The translations under genes were made by a program, and so were the position numbers. A DNA stretch of 64,000 nt, from positions 248,001 through 312,000 of the forward strand of contig CALMYQ010000101.1 of assembly GCA_937873655.1 (NCBI GenBank), given 5' to 3'. The first letter of the stretch is position 1. Every line of letters starts with the position of its first letter. The stretch comes from an uncultured Lewinella sp. (GTDB lineage: Bacteria; Bacteroidota; Bacteroidia; Chitinophagales; Saprospiraceae). Below are positions 27,520-36,702 of the stretch, one piece after another. The notes beneath the pieces are model-generated. The model ran no database searches and was not told the DNA's origin. It saw only the letters and a list, made by a program, of their open reading frames with translations.

Positions 27520-29790
27520 TTACTGTTTCACAAACTGCTCACTCCAGATCCCTTGTCCCTTGAACATTTTCAGGACATAGATGCCGTTGGGCAATCCGGA
27601 CAGTTCGATTTTGGCGGTTGTTCCATCCGGAATGAGATCCCGGACCCGCTGACCGAGCGGATTATACACCTGAATGCGATCGGGTTGGACGCCGGCGGTC
27701 AGCCAGACCTGATCTGAGGCCGGGTTGGGATAAATGATCAATCCCTGTGCCAGACCGGGGTCCACAACCGCGTTCAGCAATTCAATATCCCCGAGATACC
27801 GCGGCAGGATCTGGTACCCGTCCGTATAGGGGGAACTGCTGTCGAATTGCCCGCCGATGCCGGTAAGGTTGAAAGGTACGGTTGGCGGGGTGGATCCGAA
27901 AATATTGACATCATTATCGACACGCATATCGAAAGTGGACGCGCCGTCGGAGACCTGGACGGTAAATCCGGAGCCGGAATTGGTCCATTGGCCCGGATCA
28001 ACGATGGTCAGGTTATTGATCTTGACCAGTTGCGATTCGGTGGCTTCGCCGAGCGCGCTGACAACGGTAGGCGCAAAAAGGTTATTGCCCGAGGATACCA
28101 GGATAAGGGTGTCCGGATCAATCTGAGCCAGGCCGTTGAACTGGTTGACCTTGCCCCGGATGATGATCTGGTCGCCTTCCGCAACAGTATATCCGTAATC
28201 ACCGGTCGTTTCGAATACGCCGATGCCGTCATTCTGGTCGTCAATCAGGGTGAATTGCAGACCGCCCGGGCGAAGATTCCCGCCGTATACGATCCCCTGA
28301 AGTTCGCAGGTGACCCCCAGTGAATCGATTTGTCCGTCTGCATCCGCTGTTGTCACCAGGCCGATTGCATAGGGCGGATACGTCACCGGCGGTGCATCTG
28401 AGCAATCGTTGGCCGCACCCGGGGTAGCAAGAACCTCAATCCCGTTTATGAAAAACCCCGTGCCGGTCTTGGAGGCTTTCCAGCTCGCGGGCAATTCGTT
28501 GTCGGAATCCGGGTCGCATAACTCAAGGGATCCGCCGGCGCCGTTGGCATTGGCGTCCCAGGGAGCGCTGGAGGAGTAAGTTACCAGATCGACCAGGTTG
28601 CCGAGCGGGTCGCGCAGTTCGATCGGTTCGCCGGTATTGTTGAGCTGACCGGAGAACTGCAAAGCCGGCACGCCGAGGTTCTGCTCAAACAGGGCCGAGT
28701 CGATGGCCAGGACGATGTATCCGCCGGGGGCCAGGGTCATATCCGCGAACGTGTAGGTTATAGCGCTGCTCAGGGTATAACCGCCCATTTGCACAGGGTT
28801 CGGATCATTGTTGAACAGTTCGAGGAATTCGTAGGTGTCGCCGCCCGGGTTATTGTACATGATCTCGTTGATTACCAATTTCGGGATGACCGCATCGTCA
28901 TCGGCGATGGTCAGGGTGACCGAAGCGCGCGCGTTGTCGATGGAAGCGTTGGCGCTGGCTGATTCGAGGTTCAGCACAACGGTTTCCAGCCCTTCGATTT
29001 CCGAATCATTGGTAATGGAGACGGTGACCAGCTGGGTGTCCACCGGTACATTATCGAAGGTGACCTGTACGGAGGAGAAATCAAAATCCGATCCGTTCAC
29101 GGCCGTTGATCCGCCCGCGTTCAGGACGACCATGACCGTAGTGGGGGTCCCATCCCCGTCTTTCATGACCACCATTACCGAAGCGGAGCCGCCGTCTTCA
29201 GCGACTTCGAGGCTGCTTACCGGGAAATAGATCAGCGGGCCGCTGGAACAGTTGGAAGCGCCGCCGGGATTGGCCAGGATTTCCACGCCTTCGGTCACAT
29301 AGCCGGTCGGGGTATTGGCAGCCTGCCAGTTGGCGGGGTCATTGTTGTCGGCAGCCGGATTGCACAGCACGATCGAGGGGCCGTTGCCGTCGGCTGTCAG
29401 GGGCCAACCGTTGCTGTCGTCAAATTCGACGCTGTCGACCACTACGCCCGAAGGATTGAGCACCGCGATGAGCTCTCCGCCGTTGTTCAACCCGCCGGAA
29501 ACCCACTGGAAGGCCGTTACCCCGAATGCGGACAACATGGCGACCGAGTCTTTGGCAACCAGAACGTATTCCTGGCTTTCGAGGTTGAAGGAGGGGAAGG
29601 TGAATTCTACCCCATCGAGGGTGTATCCCATGAGGTTGACCACGTCTTGTCCATTGTTATAAATTTCAATGAACTCAAGGGTGTCGGGGCCGTCAGGCGG
29701 GTTATACAGGATTTCGGTGATGACCAGCGGCTGGCTCCAAAGAGCGCTTGCGGCCGCCAAAAGGAGAGAGAGTAAAAAAGATTGTTTCAT
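27520..29790 (-). CDS. T9SS-secreted lamin-tail-domain protein
   Basis: 756 residues from the ATG at 29790, which opens a Sec signal (MKQSFLLSLLLAAASALWSQ). Domain order: lamin-tail (LTD) domain at about 22-150 (ITEILYNPPDGPDTLEFIEIYN), a Calx-beta-like region (about 185-310, VAEDGGSASVMVV), a second LTD (about 316-450, INEIMYNNPGGDTYEFLELFN), OB-fold-like DUF5689-type units (about 480-660) and a type A T9SS C-terminal signal (YPNPASDQVWL...LPNGIYVLKM). It is secreted through the type IX system to the surface. LTD proteins often accompany extracellular nucleases, but no nuclease motif is seen. A TAACTTTG -7 element precedes the start. Confidence 0.88.
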   Translation of the reverse strand: MKQSFLLSLLLAAASALWSQPLVITEILYNPPDGPDTLEFIEIYNNGQDVVNLMGYTLDGVEFTFPSFNLESQEYVLVAKDSVAMLSAFGVTAFQWVSGGLNNGGELIAVLNPSGVVVDSVEFDDSNGWPLTADGNGPSIVLCNPAADNNDPANWQAANTPTGYVTEGVEILANPGGASNCSSGPLIYFPVSSLEVAEDGGSASVMVVMKDGDGTPTTVMVVLNAGGSTAVNGSDFDFSSVQVTFDNVPVDTQLVTVSITNDSEIEGLETVVLNLESASANASIDNARASVTLTIADDDAVIPKLVINEIMYNNPGGDTYEFLELFNNDPNPVQMGGYTLSSAITYTFADMTLAPGGYIVLAIDSALFEQNLGVPALQFSGQLNNTGEPIELRDPLGNLVDLVTYSSSAPWDANANGAGGSLELCDPDSDNELPASWKASKTGTGFFINGIEVLATPGAANDCSDAPPVTYPPYAIGLVTTADADGQIDSLGVTCELQGIVYGGNLRPGGLQFTLIDDQNDGIGVFETTGDYGYTVAEGDQIIIRGKVNQFNGLAQIDPDTLILVSSGNNLFAPTVVSALGEATESQLVKINNLTIVDPGQWTNSGSGFTVQVSDGASTFDMRVDNDVNIFGSTPPTVPFNLTGIGGQFDSSSPYTDGYQILPRYLGDIELLNAVVDPGLAQGLIIYPNPASDQVWLTAGVQPDRIQVYNPLGQRVRDLIPDGTTAKIELSGLPNGIYVLKMFKGQGIWSEQFVKQ

Positions 29791-29816
29791 AATAGGCGAT
29801 ATTTGATGATGGTAGG

Positions 29817-29824
29817 CAAAGTTA
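29817..29824 (-). promoter_or_regulatory. -7 element of the LTD gene promoter
   Basis: The minus strand reads TAACTTTG, a match to TAnnTTTG, giving a leader of about 22 nt and supporting the start at 29790. Confidence 0.55.
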
Positions 29825-30055
29825 ACAATTGTAAATTTCATTTTTGGAGGCCTGACAGCAGCCCAAACCGGCAAATAAAATGTTTGTAGGGAAAACATGG
29901 ATAAATCTGCGTTTTATTTTCCCAATAAAGCCTTGATCAGAAAGTAATAAGGATAAAAAGATTGCCGGTCCAAAGAAAATTAATTATCAAGGTTTTATGA
30001 AATAAATCTTCACACGAAAACACCATAAATTAACAAAATCTTAACTTTAGGTCCG

Positions 30056-30063
30056 TATTTTTG
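30056..30063 (+). promoter_or_regulatory. -7 element of the Oar-like receptor promoter
   Basis: TATTTTTG matches TAnnTTTG; the predicted leader is about 29 nt. Confidence 0.6.
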
Positions 30064-30097
30064 CCCCATCAATTTTTAACCAAAACTGCACTGGTTT

Positions 30098-33000
30098 ATG
30101 AAATTTTCCAGAATCACACAATTGCTTTCGGTTCTTGGCATGATTCTGTTCATGCATGCGACCGTATCCGGCCAGGGGGTAACAACTTCCTCCATCAACG
30201 GCCAGATTACAGACAAAGCTACGGGTGAAGCGCTAATCGGCGCCAACTTGCTCGCCGTCCATACGCCATCAGGGACGACGTACGGAACTGCCACCGACCT
30301 GGACGGCAATTTCCGTATCCCGGGTATGCGTGTCGGCGGTCCTTACAAGATTACGGTATCCTACACCGGATATGCCGATCAGACTTATGAGAATGTTTTT
30401 CTTCGCCTGGGTGAAGCGTTGATCATCAACTGCCCGCTGGAAGAATCTTCGGTGACGCTTGACGCCATTGTCGTCAGCGCATCCGCCGGGGTTACCGGCC
30501 AGAATGTCGGCGCCAGTACCCAGATCACCTCGGCCGACATTGACGTCATGCCGACCCTCAACCGGGATGTCAACGACTTCCTCCGACTGACCCCGCAAGC
30601 CAGCGCATACGGCGGCGGCAGCTCTTTCGCAGGGGTCAACAACCGCTACAATGCCATCTATATCGACGGCGCCGTTAACAACGACGTATTCGGTCTGGCT
30701 TCTTCGGGCACCAACGGCGGTCAAACCGGCATCTCTCCTTTCAGCATCGACGTTATCGACCAGTTCCAGGTCGTGCTTTCGCCTTATGACGTTACGCTGG
30801 GCGGTTTTGCCGGCGGCGGCGTCAACGCGGTTACCAAATCCGGTACCAACACCTTCAAAGGCACTGCTTATTACTTCATGCAGAACGAAGGCCTGGCCGG
30901 TAAAACCAACAAAACCCAGGCGGACCAGTTCGGTCTCGAACGCACCAAACTGGCGGACTTCAGCCAGAAACTGTACGGCGCTTCTTTGGGCGGCCCGATC
31001 GTCAAAGACAAGGTTTTCTTCTTTGCCAACGCAGAAATCCAGAAAGACGAGACGCCGATCCCCTTTGAATTTGCCCAGTACGGCGGCGATGTGACCACCG
31101 CTCAGCTGGACAACCTCCGCTCCTTCCTGATCAATACCTACGGTTATGATCCGGGCGGGTACCTGTCCACCGCCGATGAGCTGAAAGGCCTCAAATTGTT
31201 CGGCAAACTGGACTTCAACCTGAACCAGAACCACAAACTGACGATCCGCCACCAGTACACCAAAGCGGAACAGTACGACCGGACCAGCAGCAGCTCTTCC
31301 ACGATCAACTTCTCCAACGACGGCATCTTCTTCCCGAGCATCACCAATTCCTCGGCGATTGAATTGAACTCCCGTTTCGGCGACAAGATCTCCAACAACC
31401 TTATCCTGGGTTATACCAGCGTAAACGACGACCGTGACCCGCTCGCCAGCGACTTCCCGTGGGTCATCATCAACGACGGTACCTCCAGGACCATCCAGTT
31501 GGGTTCCGAACAATTCTCGACCGCCAACCAGCTGCTGCAGAAGATCTTCACGATCACGGATAATTTGAAGCTGTACAACGGCGCCCACACCTTCACGATC
31601 GGTACGCACAACGAATTCTACGACATTTACAATATCTTCATCGGACAGAACTACGGTACCTATCGTTTCAACAGCCTGGATGACTTCCTTACCGGCCAGC
31701 CGGCTTACGAATACGACCGCGCTTACTCCCTGGTGGACGACAAGACCGGTGACGGTTCCGCCGCTGCAGCCGACTTCAACGCCGTCCAGTTCGGCCTTTA
31801 TGCTCAGGACGAATGGGAGATCAGCAAGAAGTTCAACCTGACGTTCGGCCTCCGCGTGGATTTGCCGGTCATTACCTCCGATCCGACCGAAGATACCTAC
31901 TTCAACCAGACGGCCCTGCCCAAAATGCAGGCTAAATACGATATCGCCAAGGACGTTCAGGCCGGCCACGCTCCGGACGGACAGCTTATGTTCTCCCCGC
32001 GCGCAGGTTTCACCTATGACTTCAACGGCGACCGCAAAACGGTTCTCCGCGGCGGTCTGGGCATCTTCACCAGCCGCATTCCGTTCGTATGGCCGGGCGC
32101 CATGTTCAACAACAACGGTCTGACGCAAGGCCGCGTGGATGAGACCAACCTGGGCGGCTCCGCCAATTTCATCGCCGATGTGACCAAGCAACCGACCAAC
32201 CCGAATTTTGCTGTTCCTTCCGGTCAGATTGACATTTTCGTGAAGGACTTCAAGTACCCGCAGGTATTCCGGACCAACCTCGCGATCGATCACACGCTGC
32301 CCAACGGCATCCGCGCTTCGCTGGAAGGTACCTATACCAAAACGCTGAACAATGTACTGTATACGCAGGTCAACTCCGATCCTTCGGTTTCTTTCAACTG
32401 GACCGGCTCCGGTGATGATCGTCCGGTTTATGTCAACAAGAACATTGACAATACTTACAGCGCGGTTTATGTAGGTTCCAATACCAATGAGGGATATACC
32501 TACACGATCACGGCTACGTTGGCCAAGGATTTTGCCAACGGTTTCAACACCTACCTGGCATATACCTACGGCGACGCCTATGCAGTGAACGAAGGTACCT
32601 CTTCACAAAACTCTTCCCAATGGCGTGGCCAGATCAATACCGACGGTCGGAACTTCCCCTTGCTGGGTCGTTCGGACTTCGCCATGGGCCATCGCGTGCT
32701 TGCATCCCTCAACTACAAGCTGAAGTGGAATGCCGATGAAAATGCGGCTACGACCTTCTCGCTGTTCTACAACGGCCAATCGGGAACCGCTATGTCCTAC
32801 ATCATCGGCGGCTCATCCGGCCGGAATATCAACCTGGAAAGGGGTTCTACCAGCGCCAACCGCAGCCTTGTTTATGTCCCTGCCAGCCAGTCCGATATCA
32901 ACCTGGTTGACTATACCAGCGGCGGCAACACGGTTACGGCAGCTCAGCAATGGCAAAACCTGAACGCATTCATCGAATCCGTTCCGAGCCTGAAAGACCA

Positions 33001-33370
33001 CCGCGGCGAGTATGTTGACAAAAACAGCACTTTTGCTCCGTTCAGCAGCATTCTCGATTTCGCCATCCGTCAGGACGTCGGCATCAAGACCGGCAACACG
33101 ACGCAGAAACTGCAGTTCTCGCTGGATATCTTCAATGTCGGCAACCTGATCAACCCGAGCTGGGGTACGGTCTATATCGTTCCGGGCAGCAACTTCAACA
33201 ACTACGAATTGCTGAACTTTGAAGGATATTCGCCAGACGCCAGCGGCAACAACACGGTACCGAAGTATACCTATCGCGGCGGAACCAACACCGGCAAGGA
33301 TGCATTCAACATCGCCGGTACAACCTCCCGCTGGCGGATGCGTTTCGGCGTACGGTATATTTTTAATTAA
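30098..33370 (+). CDS. Oar-like TonB-dependent outer-membrane receptor
   Basis: 1090 residues. Signal peptide (to about residue 25), an N-terminal carboxypeptidase-regulatory-like domain (about 31-115, INGQITDKATGEALIGANLL), a plug domain (about 120-250, with YNAIYIDGAVNN) and a long beta-barrel ending in RMRFGVRYIFN, a terminal outer-membrane strand. It matches the Oar/TonB-receptor type and not SusC, and no SusD follows. The substrate is unknown. The stop codon touches a degenerate copy of the tandem repeat that follows. Confidence 0.92.
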   Translation: MKFSRITQLLSVLGMILFMHATVSGQGVTTSSINGQITDKATGEALIGANLLAVHTPSGTTYGTATDLDGNFRIPGMRVGGPYKITVSYTGYADQTYENVFLRLGEALIINCPLEESSVTLDAIVVSASAGVTGQNVGASTQITSADIDVMPTLNRDVNDFLRLTPQASAYGGGSSFAGVNNRYNAIYIDGAVNNDVFGLASSGTNGGQTGISPFSIDVIDQFQVVLSPYDVTLGGFAGGGVNAVTKSGTNTFKGTAYYFMQNEGLAGKTNKTQADQFGLERTKLADFSQKLYGASLGGPIVKDKVFFFANAEIQKDETPIPFEFAQYGGDVTTAQLDNLRSFLINTYGYDPGGYLSTADELKGLKLFGKLDFNLNQNHKLTIRHQYTKAEQYDRTSSSSSTINFSNDGIFFPSITNSSAIELNSRFGDKISNNLILGYTSVNDDRDPLASDFPWVIINDGTSRTIQLGSEQFSTANQLLQKIFTITDNLKLYNGAHTFTIGTHNEFYDIYNIFIGQNYGTYRFNSLDDFLTGQPAYEYDRAYSLVDDKTGDGSAAAADFNAVQFGLYAQDEWEISKKFNLTFGLRVDLPVITSDPTEDTYFNQTALPKMQAKYDIAKDVQAGHAPDGQLMFSPRAGFTYDFNGDRKTVLRGGLGIFTSRIPFVWPGAMFNNNGLTQGRVDETNLGGSANFIADVTKQPTNPNFAVPSGQIDIFVKDFKYPQVFRTNLAIDHTLPNGIRASLEGTYTKTLNNVLYTQVNSDPSVSFNWTGSGDDRPVYVNKNIDNTYSAVYVGSNTNEGYTYTITATLAKDFANGFNTYLAYTYGDAYAVNEGTSSQNSSQWRGQINTDGRNFPLLGRSDFAMGHRVLASLNYKLKWNADENAATTFSLFYNGQSGTAMSYIIGGSSGRNINLERGSTSANRSLVYVPASQSDINLVDYTSGGNTVTAAQQWQNLNAFIESVPSLKDHRGEYVDKNSTFAPFSSILDFAIRQDVGIKTGNTTQKLQFSLDIFNVGNLINPSWGTVYIVPGSNFNNYELLNFEGYSPDASGNNTVPKYTYRGGTNTGKDAFNIAGTTSRWRMRFGVRYIFN

Positions 33371-33381
33371 GTCATAAGTAG

Positions 33382-33401
33382 CGGCGCATCATCATGCGCC
33401 G
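33382..33401. terminator. hairpin after the Oar-like gene
   Basis: CGGCGCAT-CATC-ATGCGCCG, an 8-bp perfect stem 11 bp after the stop. No T-run follows; the tandem repeat begins at once. It may end or protect the receptor message. Confidence 0.45.
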
Positions 33402-33404
33402 ATC

Positions 33405-33494
33405 AGTCGTAAGTGGTAAGTCGTAAGTGGTAAGTCGTAAGTGGTAAGTCGTAAGTGGTAAGTCGTAAGTTATAAGTCGTAAGTTATAAGTCGT
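33405..33494. repeat. 14-bp tandem repeat, six units
   Basis: The unit AGTCGTAAGTGGTA occurs four times (33405-33460), then AGTCGTAAGTTATA twice (33461-33488), then a partial copy. Each 14-mer is two related heptamers. A degenerate copy (AGTCATAAGTAG) begins at the receptor stop codon. The reverse complement of the same family is found at 62918-63043. No spacers and no cas genes are present. Confidence 0.95.
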
Positions 33495-33629
33495 ACGGCT
33501 TGCCGCTGAATTTATCCGGGGTTTTCCCGCCATAAAAACGGCATTTCCCGCAGGTATTGCATCCTGGCATCGATCAAGGTTGCCGGGTTGCAAAATCTGC
33601 GGGATTTTTTTTGGAACTTTCAGCGGGGA

Positions 33630-34664
33630 TCACTGCGTCAGCGGGATCGGCGACATAGCATTCCTCACCGTCAGGGGGAGATCTTCCCAGACCTGCCGGA
33701 ACGGCGGATAAGCTTTTATCAAATCCGGGGCGTAGGTATGCACGCGGGCGCCGGACGCCATCGCGTAGAGGGCCACGCTGCTCGTGGCCAGATACATGTC
33801 AGGCTGGGCGCTGACGGCTATTTCTTCCAGAGAAACCGGCGGCGGGATCTCTTCCCAGGAAAAGGCGCCCTGGAATTCGTTCAATAAGGACCGGATGACC
33901 GGCGAGGAAAGATCCTGCGCGAGTTGGGCCGGATGGAATTTCACGTATAGCCGGCCGGGACTTTCAGCGGCAAACCAGGCAAAAAATGCCTTCAGAATAC
34001 GGGTTTCAACCTCTTGCGGCAGTTCTCCGAATTCGACATACGGACCCAGCACCAGCACCTGTTTGAAATGGGCCAATTCCGGCCTTCTGCGGAAAGGCAA
34101 GGGCAATTCAATCCGGTTTTTAAACCCATTGAAGGCAAACGGGCTGAAGGCGAAAACGCCTTTGTATTTCGGGTGGCCGGTTGAAAAAGGCGGCGGGAAA
34201 GCGGGGATTCTCCCTTTCAGGAAAAACAGATGACCCAGGCCCACCAGCGGCCTTTTCCAGTTCCTGCGGCCCCCGGGATTGCCCGCGCAACTCAACTTGC
34301 CCTCTTCCAGATAATAGAACCCTTCGCAGGCGGGATGGGTGATCAGGGCGTGATACCGCAGGTCGTAGCTGTGGGGCGCGATCAATTGGAATCCTTCGGG
34401 TGCAAAGTCGCTCAAACGCCGGTCGATGCGGGACAGACTCCGGTAATTCACCCGGATTTGTTTACCCCATTTCAAAGCGTCCGCTATCCTGAATTCGAAT
34501 AAAGGCGCTTGATCCAAATCAAAAGTGTGGATAAACTCCGCCGGTACTGCCGCCCTTCGGTCGCGGATCCAGAGGCAGTTTTCAGGGTTAAGCTGAAAGT
34601 ATTCCACTGCCTTGCGGGCAAATTGCAGTGTGAGGTTATTATGTACCAGCAGAACCAGTTTCAT
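33630..34664 (-). CDS. sialyltransferase-like glycosyltransferase
   Basis: 344 residues with no membrane segment. The C-terminal half has the KFHPAQ motif and a later SSVALYAMASGARVHTYAPDL stretch, matching the K-HP and serine-rich patterns of bacterial sialyl/polysialyltransferases (GT52 or GT38-like). It is the last gene of the nonulosonate operon, 5 bp after the NeuA fusion gene. I infer that it adds the CMP-activated nonulosonate to a surface glycan; acceptor and linkage are unknown. It could be another glycosyltransferase of the same fold. Confidence 0.65.
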   Translation of the reverse strand: MKLVLLVHNNLTLQFARKAVEYFQLNPENCLWIRDRRAAVPAEFIHTFDLDQAPLFEFRIADALKWGKQIRVNYRSLSRIDRRLSDFAPEGFQLIAPHSYDLRYHALITHPACEGFYYLEEGKLSCAGNPGGRRNWKRPLVGLGHLFFLKGRIPAFPPPFSTGHPKYKGVFAFSPFAFNGFKNRIELPLPFRRRPELAHFKQVLVLGPYVEFGELPQEVETRILKAFFAWFAAESPGRLYVKFHPAQLAQDLSSPVIRSLLNEFQGAFSWEEIPPPVSLEEIAVSAQPDMYLATSSVALYAMASGARVHTYAPDLIKAYPPFRQVWEDLPLTVRNAMSPIPLTQ

Positions 34665-34669
34665 GGCTG

Positions 34670-35824
34670 CTATGCCAGGTAGGTTTCATAGAATTCGCGG
34701 ACGGCGCCCTCCCCTCCCCTCGTGTCCAGGCGGATGATGCCCGGGATATTCTTGATGACCGGCAGGGCGTTAGCCGGGCAGGCGGCCACGCCGACCCGGG
34801 TCAGCACTTCCCGGCAATTGATATCGTCGCCGATATAGGCTACTTCAGACAGGTCGATTCCTTCTTTATTGCAAATATCCAGGACGGCGTCCAGTTTATC
34901 GCCGTGCCACTTACCTTGATACAGGTAATCCACTTTGAGCTTCCTAGCCCTGCGCTCCACCATTTTGGTATTCTCACTTGTGACCATTGCCGTTTTGATC
35001 CCGGCTTTTTGCATCAGATTGAAGGCCATTCCGTCGTGGGTGTTGAATTTTTTGAGTTCATCCCCGTTTTCGGAATAATACATGCCCGCATCCGTCATAA
35101 CCCCGTCCACATCAGATACAAAAAGACGGACCTTAAGCCTGGGGCGATCGCTCATGCGGTGTTTGCGGATCAGTTCCTCCATAACGACCCAATCGTGGGG
35201 TTCGTCCAGCTCGGTGGCCATGAAATCCGGCAATTCGCAGATGGCGATCTGGCCGCTCAGCCGGTTACCGGACTGTCGGACGGCCCCGACCTTGCTGATA
35301 TAGAAGGCGCCGTTTTCCATCAGCTGGCCGTCAAAATCCTGGCGCCTGGGCCGGCTGCGGTAATCATAATTCAGGCTCTCCCCTGCGGGCGACCAGAAAA
35401 ACCGCTTGATCCGGACGCAGGTCAGCAGGGAGTCGGCGCCGGATGACCTGAATTGTTCCAATCCCGCAGTGAAGTCCGCGGTCCTGGTGAGCGGCGACGT
35501 GGCCTGAACCAACAAGAACAAGGCGTCCTCCGGTTGCGGATGGGCATCCAGGAATTCCAGCATAACGGATTCTGTGGAGGAATGGTCGGCAGCATTGGCC
35601 GGCGACCTTCTGTAGATCCGCAATTTTGAAAAGCCGAATTCACGGGCGGTCTGTTCGATCTGATCGCAATCTGTTGCCAGGCATATCTCGTCCACCTGTT
35701 CGCATTGCTGGAGGGCATCCAGGTTCCACCAGATCAGGGGGCGGCCGCAGATCGGCCGGATGTTCTTGAATTCGATGGACTTACTTCCGCAGCGAGCCGG
35801 AACAAAGGCGATCACTTTGCTCAT
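34670..35824 (-). CDS. CMP-nonulosonate synthetase fused to HAD phosphatase
   Basis: 384 residues in two domains. Residues 1-228 are a CMP-sialate cytidylyltransferase (AFVPARCGSKSIEFKNI, QATSPLTRTADF), which activates a nonulosonic acid with CTP. Residues 232-384 are a KdsC-like HAD phosphatase with D238-V-D240-G nucleophile motif and GDDIN. The pairing suggests that the phosphatase removes the 9-phosphate of the nonulosonate before activation, as in Kdn-9-P or Neu5Ac-9-P routes. The usual GDDIND is GDDINC here. It overlaps the NeuB-like gene by 4 bp (35821-35824) and is the third gene of the operon. Confidence 0.9.
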   Translation of the reverse strand: MSKVIAFVPARCGSKSIEFKNIRPICGRPLIWWNLDALQQCEQVDEICLATDCDQIEQTAREFGFSKLRIYRRSPANAADHSSTESVMLEFLDAHPQPEDALFLLVQATSPLTRTADFTAGLEQFRSSGADSLLTCVRIKRFFWSPAGESLNYDYRSRPRRQDFDGQLMENGAFYISKVGAVRQSGNRLSGQIAICELPDFMATELDEPHDWVVMEELIRKHRMSDRPRLKVRLFVSDVDGVMTDAGMYYSENGDELKKFNTHDGMAFNLMQKAGIKTAMVTSENTKMVERRARKLKVDYLYQGKWHGDKLDAVLDICNKEGIDLSEVAYIGDDINCREVLTRVGVAACPANALPVIKNIPGIIRLDTRGGEGAVREFYETYLA

Positions 35825-36702
35825 TGGGTGCGGTATTTGAGTTTATCGCGCTGTACCGATTCAATGCCCAGGATCTCGTCCGGTTTGTATTGCAGGGCCT
35901 TGTAGGTTGCATTCAGGTCGCGGATCATCTTGCCCAGTCCCGGCGGTTCAAGGGAGGCCGCGTGGTCGGTCCCTTTCCAGGTCCGGTCTTTGGTGAAGTG
36001 CCTTTCGATCCAGGTGGCGCCCAGGGTGAAGGCGGCAATATCGATGGCGATACCCAGGTGGTGACCGGAAAAGCCGATGTCTTTCACCCGGTCGCCGAAC
36101 CTTTCGCGCAGGCGGTTGATCTCCAGCAGGCAGACATCCTCAAAGGGTACGGGATAACCCGACGTGCAGGCGTACAGCACCAGGCGGTCTTTGGCCTGTC
36201 CGGTTTCTTCAAAGAAGGCTACGAGTGCGTCTTCTTCTTCCCGGGTTGTCATGCCGGTAGAGGCGTGGACTTCACCCTTGAATTCATCGCGCAATACGCG
36301 CAGCATCTCAAAGTGGTTGTTGCAGGCGGAGGGCACTTTCAGGAAATCGGGGTTGAGGGCCGCAATTTCACGGGCGGAAGTGACATCCCAAACGGAGGTG
36401 GAATAGCCGATGCCCTGTTCATCGCAATAGGCTTTGAGCTCAGCGTGTTGTACGGCGCTGAGTTCGAGGAATTCGCGGTGTTCGCCGTAGGTGGCGCCAT
36501 AGGAATTGTAGGGTACCGGATGAGGGGCGTTGTACTGCTCGGGCGTGAGCAATTCCTTCGGCGTCCGTTTCTGAAATTTGGCGACGGAAGCGCCGCATTC
36601 CCTGGCCAGCCGGATCAATTCCTTGGCGATGTCCATCTGGCCCATATGGTTGCAGCCGATCTCGGCAATGACTTTTGCTGGTTGATATTGGTTAAGCGCC
36701 AT
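35821..36702 (-). CDS. NeuB-like nonulosonate (9-phosphate) synthase without SAF domain
   Basis: 293 residues of NeuB TIM-barrel type, condensing phosphoenolpyruvate with a hexose or ManNAc-type sugar. Motifs: AEIGCNHMG near residue 11, GFSGHHLG, and ERHFTKDR followed by GTDHAASLEP. Typical NeuB is about 340-360 residues with a C-terminal SAF (antifreeze-like) domain; here only about 22 residues follow the barrel, so that domain is absent. The adjacent phosphatase fusion suggests a 9-phosphate product. It overlaps its neighbours by 4 and 11 bp. Confidence 0.88.
   Translation of the reverse strand: MALNQYQPAKVIAEIGCNHMGQMDIAKELIRLARECGASVAKFQKRTPKELLTPEQYNAPHPVPYNSYGATYGEHREFLELSAVQHAELKAYCDEQGIGYSTSVWDVTSAREIAALNPDFLKVPSACNNHFEMLRVLRDEFKGEVHASTGMTTREEEDALVAFFEETGQAKDRLVLYACTSGYPVPFEDVCLLEINRLRERFGDRVKDIGFSGHHLGIAIDIAAFTLGATWIERHFTKDRTWKGTDHAASLEPPGLGKMIRDLNATYKALQYKPDEILGIESVQRDKLKYRTQ

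Larger units (their letters stand above)
29791..30097. other. divergent AT-rich promoter region
   Basis: 307 bp without a gene. It holds TAACTTTG for the minus-strand LTD gene (29817-29824) and TATTTTTG for the plus-strand receptor gene (30056-30063). I see no other structure. Confidence 0.5.

Noticed and set aside
30269..32293. Long minus-strand frame opposite the Oar-like receptor
   Set aside because: Antisense shadow of a conserved receptor with no domain signal.
33405..33494. CRISPR-like repeat array
   Set aside because: The units are contiguous 14-mers with no spacers, and no cas gene is seen.
33372..33593. 73-residue minus-strand frame over the tandem repeat
   Set aside because: It is only the translation of the repeat (LTTYDLP-type units) with no independent evidence.
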